This document shows positions 42,837 to 47,107 of a DNA stretch of 47,107 nucleotides, piece after piece. This DNA is from JBAWAP01 sp049589355. Lineage in GTDB: Bacteria > Chloroflexota > Anaerolineae > VGOG01. Positions within the stretch are counted from its first letter, which is position 1. Each line of letters begins with the position of its first letter. The notes beneath the pieces were generated by a model. That model did not search any database, was not told where the DNA came from, and saw nothing but the letters and a program-made list of their open reading frames with translations. The stretch is taken from positions 1 to 47,107 of the forward strand of contig JBAWAP010000083.1 in assembly GCA_049589355.1 (NCBI GenBank). The letters are read 5' to 3'. Position numbers and translations under genes: made by a program.

Positions 42837-42948
42837 GTGACTACTCAGGCTGTCATTGCGAGCGAAGCGAAGCAATCCCCAAGCCGCAAGGAGGAGATTG
42901 CTTCGTCGCAAAAAACGCTCCTCGCAATGACACGGGCTGAGCAGTTAC
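42837..42948. repeat. 112-bp hairpin repeat element, relative of 4077-4198
   Basis: Left end GTGACTACTCAGGCTGTCAT, right end inverted ATGACACGGGCTGAGCAGTTAC-type (last 20 bases used for the match). Interior pairs GCGAGCGAAGCGAAG-like with CTTCGTCGC-like stretches. Same terminal core, CTGAGCAGTTAC, as the 4077 element. Confidence 0.75.
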
Positions 42949-43320
42949 ATATTCTCAATGAACCGTAGCGGCAACCCGCCGTGGCTGCTTTTGCGGACGA
43001 ACAGAGTCATCAGCGGCTACGCACTGTGATGTGCTGAATCTTGAAAATGTCTGAACAGGGAAGTGGGCTGGAGCTTGAGCCCCAGCCCACCTATTCTGAG
43101 ACCCTGAGGCTACCCAGGGTTCTTATCAAACTCTAGCGATCAACAAAAATATGTGCTTTGATCAAGTCATCAAAGGTCCACCGTCCATACTATTATCTGC
43201 TACAACAGACACGCCGGTTCAGTCGTCCAAATGGATTTTGCGCGAAGAGTGGATCCGCTTATGATTTGCACCGTATGTGGTGCCGAATTCACCTTCACCG
43301 CATGTGAGTAGGCTAGGTTC
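42949..43320. other. Gene-free stretch with one strong hairpin
   Basis: No plausible gene or RNA gene was found. A perfect hairpin GTGGGCTGG (43063-43071) / CCAGCCCAC (43082-43090) is present and may end a transcript; it has no clear T run. The rest shows nothing I can interpret. Confidence 0.6.
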
Positions 43321-44346
43321 TCAATCGGGCAGGTTCTCAGTCAGCACACGCCTCATGTTGCCGCCTATGATTTTCGCTAAGGATTCATCATCGTACCCCG
43401 CACTCATTAGAGCGGCTATCAGGTTCGGCTCGTCGCCGATATGCCTTAATCCCTCGAAGTAGGGCTCGCTGAAGCCGTCCCAGTCGGACCCGAGGCCAAC
43501 ATGGTCCAGACCGACCAGGTTTATAAGGTAGTCGAAGGTCCGAACGAGTGTGTCGAGTGTCGCTGGGTGCTCACCGTCCCTGTCTGCCCCCGAAAAGAAG
43601 GGTATGTAGGTTAGGCAAATCACGCCGCCGGTATCGGCCACGGCTTTGCACATGTCGTCCGAGAAGTTGCGAGGAATGTCCTTAAAGGCTCGCAGGCCCG
43701 TGTGCGAGTTGATTACAGGCTTACGTGCCATTCTGACTGCGTCCCAGAATCCTGGTTCGCCGCAATGCGCGAAATCCATCGTTATACCGAGCCCCTCCAT
43801 CAGCCTCACGACCTCCCGCCCGAACTGTGTAAGTCCCTGAGGGTTATTTACCCTAGCGCCGTCTGTGACGGCGTTGCCGTGGTTGTGGGTCAGCGTCATG
43901 CCACGAAGGCCAAGCCTGAAAAAGGCCTCCACGTTTTCAAGCCGGTCCCGTATGGGTGTCAGCCCCTCCATGAAGAAGAGGAAACCCAGGTTGCCTGGCT
44001 CAAGGGCGCGCTTGAGGTCCCTTCTGGTGAGGATCAGGTTAATGGGCGACGACAGCAACCGGTTGGCCTCCGATTCGAGAGCCCTCCTAAAGCGGACGGC
44101 GAACTCAAGTCCGAACTGCAGCGCGTCGGCGTCCTGGCACTGCTCTTCAGTGAAGAGGGCCTGAACCTGGACGTTATGACCCACCTCGGCCATTCGCTCC
44201 ACATCAATGTGTCTCTCGTCTGGGTCCAGGGGACCGAAGAAGGCTTCTTCGCGGTCCTTTAGCTTCAGAAAGGTATCGGCGTGGCCGTCTATAACGGGAT
44301 GACGGCGCAAAAGCTCAAGTGCCTTGTCTCTCTGTTCGATATTCAT
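43321..44346 (-). CDS. M19 family membrane-type dipeptidase
   Basis: 341 residues, ATG 44346 after AGGAGG. Amidohydrolase-fold zinc sites: H-A-D in VIDGHADTFLK, Glu in FFMEGLTPI, TLTHNHGN, DFAHCG, then NSHTGLRAF and GLGSDWDGF, with the C-terminal KIIGGNMRRVL. M19 enzymes cleave dipeptides, including some with D-residues. No signal peptide is seen, so it is probably cytosolic. No operon partner. Confidence 0.93.
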   Translation of the reverse strand: MNIEQRDKALELLRRHPVIDGHADTFLKLKDREEAFFGPLDPDERHIDVERMAEVGHNVQVQALFTEEQCQDADALQFGLEFAVRFRRALESEANRLLSSPINLILTRRDLKRALEPGNLGFLFFMEGLTPIRDRLENVEAFFRLGLRGMTLTHNHGNAVTDGARVNNPQGLTQFGREVVRLMEGLGITMDFAHCGEPGFWDAVRMARKPVINSHTGLRAFKDIPRNFSDDMCKAVADTGGVICLTYIPFFSGADRDGEHPATLDTLVRTFDYLINLVGLDHVGLGSDWDGFSEPYFEGLRHIGDEPNLIAALMSAGYDDESLAKIIGGNMRRVLTENLPD

Positions 44347-44637
44347 TATGAAAACCTCCTGAATCGTGTTTTATAGTGTGATGTATTGGCTGATAGTCAC
44401 ACGTAACGAGAGGTCGGCACACAGACCCATTTCGCCGGCAATCCCTGGCACTATCGTCCTTCCTCGCGTCGTTGTCGCCTCCTGGGACTCATGCGGTCTG
44501 AGTTCGACGGTCGTATGTTCTGGGTCACCTCCTTCTGGTCAATTCTCGCAACGTCTCAAGAACCTGCTTCTCATGATTGTCCCCTGCGTTCTCGGTACTT
44601 GCCGCTTAGCTGATTTGGTCACTCAGTTCAAACCCCC
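44347..44637. other. Intergenic stretch, no feature seen
   Basis: Between the dipeptidase start and the end of the S1 gene. Besides the dipeptidase ribosome site, I find no convincing gene, repeat or hairpin here. Confidence 0.5.
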
Positions 44638-46008
44638 TTACTCTGCTAAACTAATCCTCACGTCTTCTGGTAAGTCAGAGTTTTGAGGGGCCTCCTCAAC
44701 GGTTCCTACTTGAGGGGTCGTGTCACTTTCAAGCTCTTTCTCTTCGATCTTGGCTTTGGCATCCGCTCCCTCTTCAGGGACGACGGGTTCCTCTGCCGTT
44801 TCTGGCACCTCAGCAGGTATTACTTTGTCATCGGGGGCAAGCTCGGGTGGCAGATCCTCCTTGACCTCGGCCAACTCCTCCTTGGGTGGCGCCTGACGCA
44901 AGCTCAAGCCAATGCGCCGTCGCCTAGCATCCACGCTGATGACGCGCAAGGTCAGTTCGTCGCCCATCTTCACCACGTTGGAAGGGTGGCCGACATTGCC
45001 CTCGGCCAACTGAGATATGTGAATCAGGCCCTCCACCCCCGGCTCGATGCGAGCGAAGGCTCCGAAATCAACGACGTTGGTGATTTTGCCTTGCAAAAGT
45101 TGTCCTACCTGGTACTTATCATCCACCAGGGTCCAGGGGTCTGGTTGGAGGCGCTTGATGCTGAGGCCGATCCTCCTTCTTTTGTAATCCAGGCGCAGGA
45201 CATAAACATCAACTTCATCGCCAACGCTCAGCACTTCGCGGGGATGTTTTACTCTATACCAAGCGAGTTCGGAAATGTGCACTAAGCCATCAGCGCCTCC
45301 CAGGTCAACAAAGGCACCGAAATTGCACAGGCTGCTGACGGTGCCCCGTCGAATATCGCCTTCGCATAGCTGGCTCATCAATTGTTCCTTTTTCTGCTCA
45401 CGCCATTGGCGCTGTGCTGCTCGCTCCGAGAAGATCAAGCGCCGTTGGTGGCGATTGACTTCGATGACCTTTAGAGGCAGGGTCTGTTCCACGAACTCGG
45501 ATAGCTTAGCCATTTTCTTCTCATGGGAGAGCCGACGAGGCATGTTCACCAGTTGCGAAGCTGGAAGGAATCCCGATATCCTGCCGAAGGGAATAATTAG
45601 CCCGCCCTTGTTGCGATTGCTTATCTCTCCCTCACATATCTCACCGCTCTTAAAGAGCTCTTCGGCCCTCAGCCAATCCCGGTGTACCAAGGCCATATTG
45701 ATGGAAACGACGATGTTTCCATTGCTATCCTCTGGCGTGAGGACATAAACCGGTATCTCATCGCCAATATCTATCGTGGTTAATTCCTCCTCCCCCAGTC
45801 TCTCAAGGTCACCCTCCGGGACGATCCCGTCCTGCTTGGCCTTGATATCTACGACGATCTGGTGAGGCTCGATGGATAACACTGTGGCTTGGCGGATTTC
45901 GCCACGTCGTGGATGCCGGTAGTCGTATTCCTCCGACAAGAGCTCCCCCATGGGCGACGAAACCTGTTCTTCCTTAATTAATTCAGCTACTGTTAGATAT
46001 TGTTCCAC
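44638..46008 (-). CDS. rpsA: 30S ribosomal protein S1-like, four S1 RNA-binding domains
   Basis: 456 residues from GTG 46008 (AAAAGGACA upstream); a GTG at 46026 adds six residues but has no ribosome site. Four S1 OB-folds in order: RGEIRQATVLSIEPHQIVVDI, GEICEGEISNRNKGGLIIPFG, GDIRRGTVSSLCNFGAFVDLGGADGLVHISEL and GQLLQGKITNVVDFGAFARIEPGVEGLIHISQL. The tail is long, acidic and Pro/Glu-rich. S1 helps mRNA bind the 30S subunit. The gene follows a long structured leader (46027-46407). Confidence 0.93.
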   Translation of the reverse strand: MEQYLTVAELIKEEQVSSPMGELLSEEYDYRHPRRGEIRQATVLSIEPHQIVVDIKAKQDGIVPEGDLERLGEEELTTIDIGDEIPVYVLTPEDSNGNIVVSINMALVHRDWLRAEELFKSGEICEGEISNRNKGGLIIPFGRISGFLPASQLVNMPRRLSHEKKMAKLSEFVEQTLPLKVIEVNRHQRRLIFSERAAQRQWREQKKEQLMSQLCEGDIRRGTVSSLCNFGAFVDLGGADGLVHISELAWYRVKHPREVLSVGDEVDVYVLRLDYKRRRIGLSIKRLQPDPWTLVDDKYQVGQLLQGKITNVVDFGAFARIEPGVEGLIHISQLAEGNVGHPSNVVKMGDELTLRVISVDARRRRIGLSLRQAPPKEELAEVKEDLPPELAPDDKVIPAEVPETAEEPVVPEEGADAKAKIEEKELESDTTPQVGTVEEAPQNSDLPEDVRISLAE

Positions 46009-46407
46009 AGCTTGTCCTTTTACCACTTGGAGTTTTGTCAGCGATGCATACCATCATCAGTGAATGACAGACGGTAACACCTGTTTATCTGAGGTCTGTT
46101 TCTCTGCAAGAAGAAAGGCCCGGCTAACCTATCCCATAAAACACGCCGAGGATAGTAGCCGAGCCTTTTGCTGCCTTATGGCGGACGTTTACTGGAATGT
46201 AATACTTATGGCACCTTGGCAGGGCAGTTCATAACTGCATAAAAATCGTTCCTGGCTTGGCAGCGGATTCGACGCTGCCAAACAGACTAGTTCAGCCCTT
46301 GGGGTTTCCAGAAGGGTCTCATAATCCGTGTTCAGGCAAGCAGCCTTAGACCTCCGTATGTCCTCTTGCTGAAGGGATAGGTTTTTGTTACACCGGTTTC
46401 CAATTCA
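46009..46407 (-). ncRNA. Long structured leader or independent RNA upstream of the S1 gene
   Basis: A consensus promoter (46413-46441) begins a ~300-nt untranslated stretch rich in stems on the minus strand: TTGGCAGCG/CGCTGCCAA around 46256-46280, GCAGTT/AACTGC, TTCAG..AAG/CTTGCCTGAA. Its 5' segment AACCTATCCC (46383-46374) is fully complementary to GGGATAGGTT (46135-46126), which is also the right arm of the terminator at 46114-46169. So either a closed long-range helix or the terminator can form. I do not recognise a known RNA family; it could be an attenuator for rpsA or a separate small RNA ending at the terminator. Confidence 0.6.
46114..46169 (-). terminator. Terminator hairpin in the S1 leader
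   Basis: On the minus strand AAAAGGCTCGGCTACTATCC pairs with GGGATAGGTTAGCCGGGCCTT (mismatch and small bulges), then TCTTCTT. The plus strand also ends in a T run, so it may work both ways. Confidence 0.75.
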
Positions 46408-46412
46408 ACACA

Positions 46413-46441
46413 ATTATACAGGATTGAGTAAAGATTGTCAA
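46413..46441 (-). promoter_or_regulatory. Promoter of the S1 leader RNA
   Basis: On the minus strand TTGACA (46441-46436), 17-bp spacer, TATAAT (46418-46413): perfect consensus. Its -35 box is 3 bp from the -35 box of the divergent promoter at 46445. Confidence 0.9.
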
Positions 46442-46444
46442 ACT

Positions 46445-46473
46445 TTGACAAATATAACCGAATCAGGTATAAT
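46445..46473 (+). promoter_or_regulatory. Promoter of the DksA/TraR-type gene
   Basis: TTGACA (46445-46450), 17-bp spacer, TATAAT (46468-46473): perfect consensus, back-to-back with the S1 leader promoter. It leaves a leader of about 255 nt before the ATG. Confidence 0.9.
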
Positions 46474-46530
46474 TAAACTAACCAAAATCCCAAAACGTCG
46501 TTTTGCTGACCTTTGAGGATGCTAGGGTAG

Positions 46531-46589
46531 CAAGAACTCGGCTTCGAGCCTCAGAGAGGCTTTGACGAGGTAGGATGGCCGAGTTCTTG
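46531..46589 (+). other. Strong hairpin in the leader of the DksA/TraR-type gene
   Basis: CAAGAACTCGGC (46531-46542) pairs perfectly with GCCGAGTTCTTG (46578-46589), with a nested AGCCTC-AGA-GAGGCT hairpin inside. No T run follows, so it is a structured leader element or part of a small RNA, not a simple terminator. Confidence 0.7.
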
Positions 46590-46735
46590 GTTGAAGGGCT
46601 AACCGATAGTCAAAAAGGGAGCACGTGATAGTGAGATAAGAGGAGCTAATGAGAGAAGAGATGCTTCTGTCGCCAAGTGCAGTGATTGCCTGAGGTGGCC
46701 GATAGCGGGTGATATAACATCCCAGAAGCGAGGTA

Positions 46736-47062
46736 ATGACTCAGATGTCTCCGGAGCGAGAGAGGCTAGAGCAAGCATTAGAAGAGACTTTAGCCGAAAT
46801 CGAGCAACTGAACAAAAAGCTAGAGGACAAGGCTGATTATGGTCTGGGCGAAGGAGGCCCAACCATTTATGAGTGGGAGTTCAGTCTCGCTCTGCGACAA
46901 AGCTTGGAGGCAAAAGCTAAGTCAATCAGGGCTGCATTACGCAAGATGCAAGAGGGGAGCTATGGAGTGTGCGAGGTGTGCGGGCAGGAGATCGACGCCG
47001 AACGCTTGGCAGTGCTCCCTCACACTACTCTGTGTATCAAATGTGCCCAAGCTCGGAGGTGA
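46736..47062 (+). CDS. DksA/TraR-type zinc-finger protein
   Basis: 108 residues from ATG 46736; an ATG at 46745 gives better spacing to GAGG and may be the true start. N-terminal coiled coil (RLEQALEETLAEIEQLNKKL, then a second helix LRQSLEAKAKSIRAALRKM), then a C4 zinc finger CEVCGQEID with CIKCAQARR, preceded by YGVCE. Related proteins bind the RNA polymerase secondary channel and tune rRNA and ribosomal-protein promoters. Its divergent, nearly touching promoter with the S1 gene is therefore notable. Confidence 0.9.
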   Translation: MTQMSPERERLEQALEETLAEIEQLNKKLEDKADYGLGEGGPTIYEWEFSLALRQSLEAKAKSIRAALRKMQEGSYGVCEVCGQEIDAERLAVLPHTTLCIKCAQARR

Positions 47063-47107
47063 TCTTTTGTTTTCGATAGAGAAGATATCTAAAGTAAGGA
47101 GTGACTT

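Noticed and set aside
46240..46300. tRNA or tmRNA: the hairpin with a TTCGA-like loop resembles a T-arm
   Set aside because: No acceptor, D-arm or anticodon arm can be built around it, and no tag reading frame ending in an ALAA-type tail is present on either strand.
46009..46407. RNase P, 6S or cobalamin riboswitch identity for the S1 leader RNA
   Set aside because: None of the conserved blocks of these RNAs could be found by eye, so only a generic structured-RNA call is made.

Overview
The window looks like a chromosomal segment of a Chloroflexota (Anaerolineae-like) anaerobe. I infer this from exported proteins with Thr-Pro stalks and a C-terminal YLPV-type tail, a Thr/Pro-rich LysM lipoprotein, a DUF5667 anti-sigma protein, moderate-to-high GC, and many short palindromic repeats sitting even inside conserved genes. 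No rRNA, tRNA or CRISPR array was seen.

Layout. 1-1616 (+): end of a polyprenyl-phosphate sugar-1-phosphate transferase, uppS and a DedA/VTT membrane protein. 1604-8308 (+): a Thr-Pro-rich surface protein framed by two copies of one promoter; the second copy precedes a valine T-box (specifier GTT) whose target valS is separated from it by an RHH/PIN toxin-antitoxin pair with its own promoter and operator. 8428-13828 (+): rph, nadE, a second HTH/PIN pair, mutS. 13944-22379 (+): a lone type IIG-like restriction-methyltransferase, a lipid kinase/PlsY-like pair, an S9 peptidase, a GNAT enzyme, a free-standing Lrp/AsnC ligand-binding domain and a LysM lipoprotein.

The core of interest is 22492-34851, all on the minus strand. 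(i) A tight cluster rrf2-cysK-cysE/MIP18-hgcA-hgcB, from a consensus promoter at 28706-28734, continues through a 39-codon ORF (GTGA and TGATG overlaps) into a TolB-propeller/M15-peptidase fusion. HgcA carries the NVWCAAGK cap-helix motif and HgcB the CMECGAC ferredoxin motif, so this is a mercury-methylation gene pair embedded in a cysteine-biosynthesis operon. (ii) Just upstream is an ECF sigma/anti-sigma-headed operon: rhodanese, CcdA, DUF2318 protein, FtsX-type permease, ABC ATPase and TlpA-like thioredoxin. Ordinary gene calling breaks two of these genes at UGA: the thioredoxin reads W-UGA-P-Y-C and the rhodanese Y-UGA-T-UGA-P. Both continue perfectly in frame and have a SECIS-like hairpin at the expected distance. 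I read them as a UxxC thioredoxin selenoprotein and a double-selenocysteine (UxU) rhodanese. The back half of this operon matches the DUF2318/FtsX/ABC/TlpA part of the Campylobacter P19 iron-uptake locus.

34950-42823: two small uncharacterised genes, a secreted HExxH protein (+) and a System I cytochrome c maturation operon ccmE-F-A-B-C-D (-), with a CxxxY-type CcmE and no ccmG or ccmH. The selenothioredoxin and CcdA are candidates for the missing thiol-reduction step. 43321-47062: an M19 dipeptidase and a ribosomal-protein-S1-like gene (-), whose long leader shows competing terminator and long-range pairings, divergently transcribed from a DksA/TraR-type zinc-finger gene (+).

All family assignments come from motifs read by eye. 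The selenocysteine, mercury-methylation and operon claims are strong sequence-based inferences that have not been tested experimentally.
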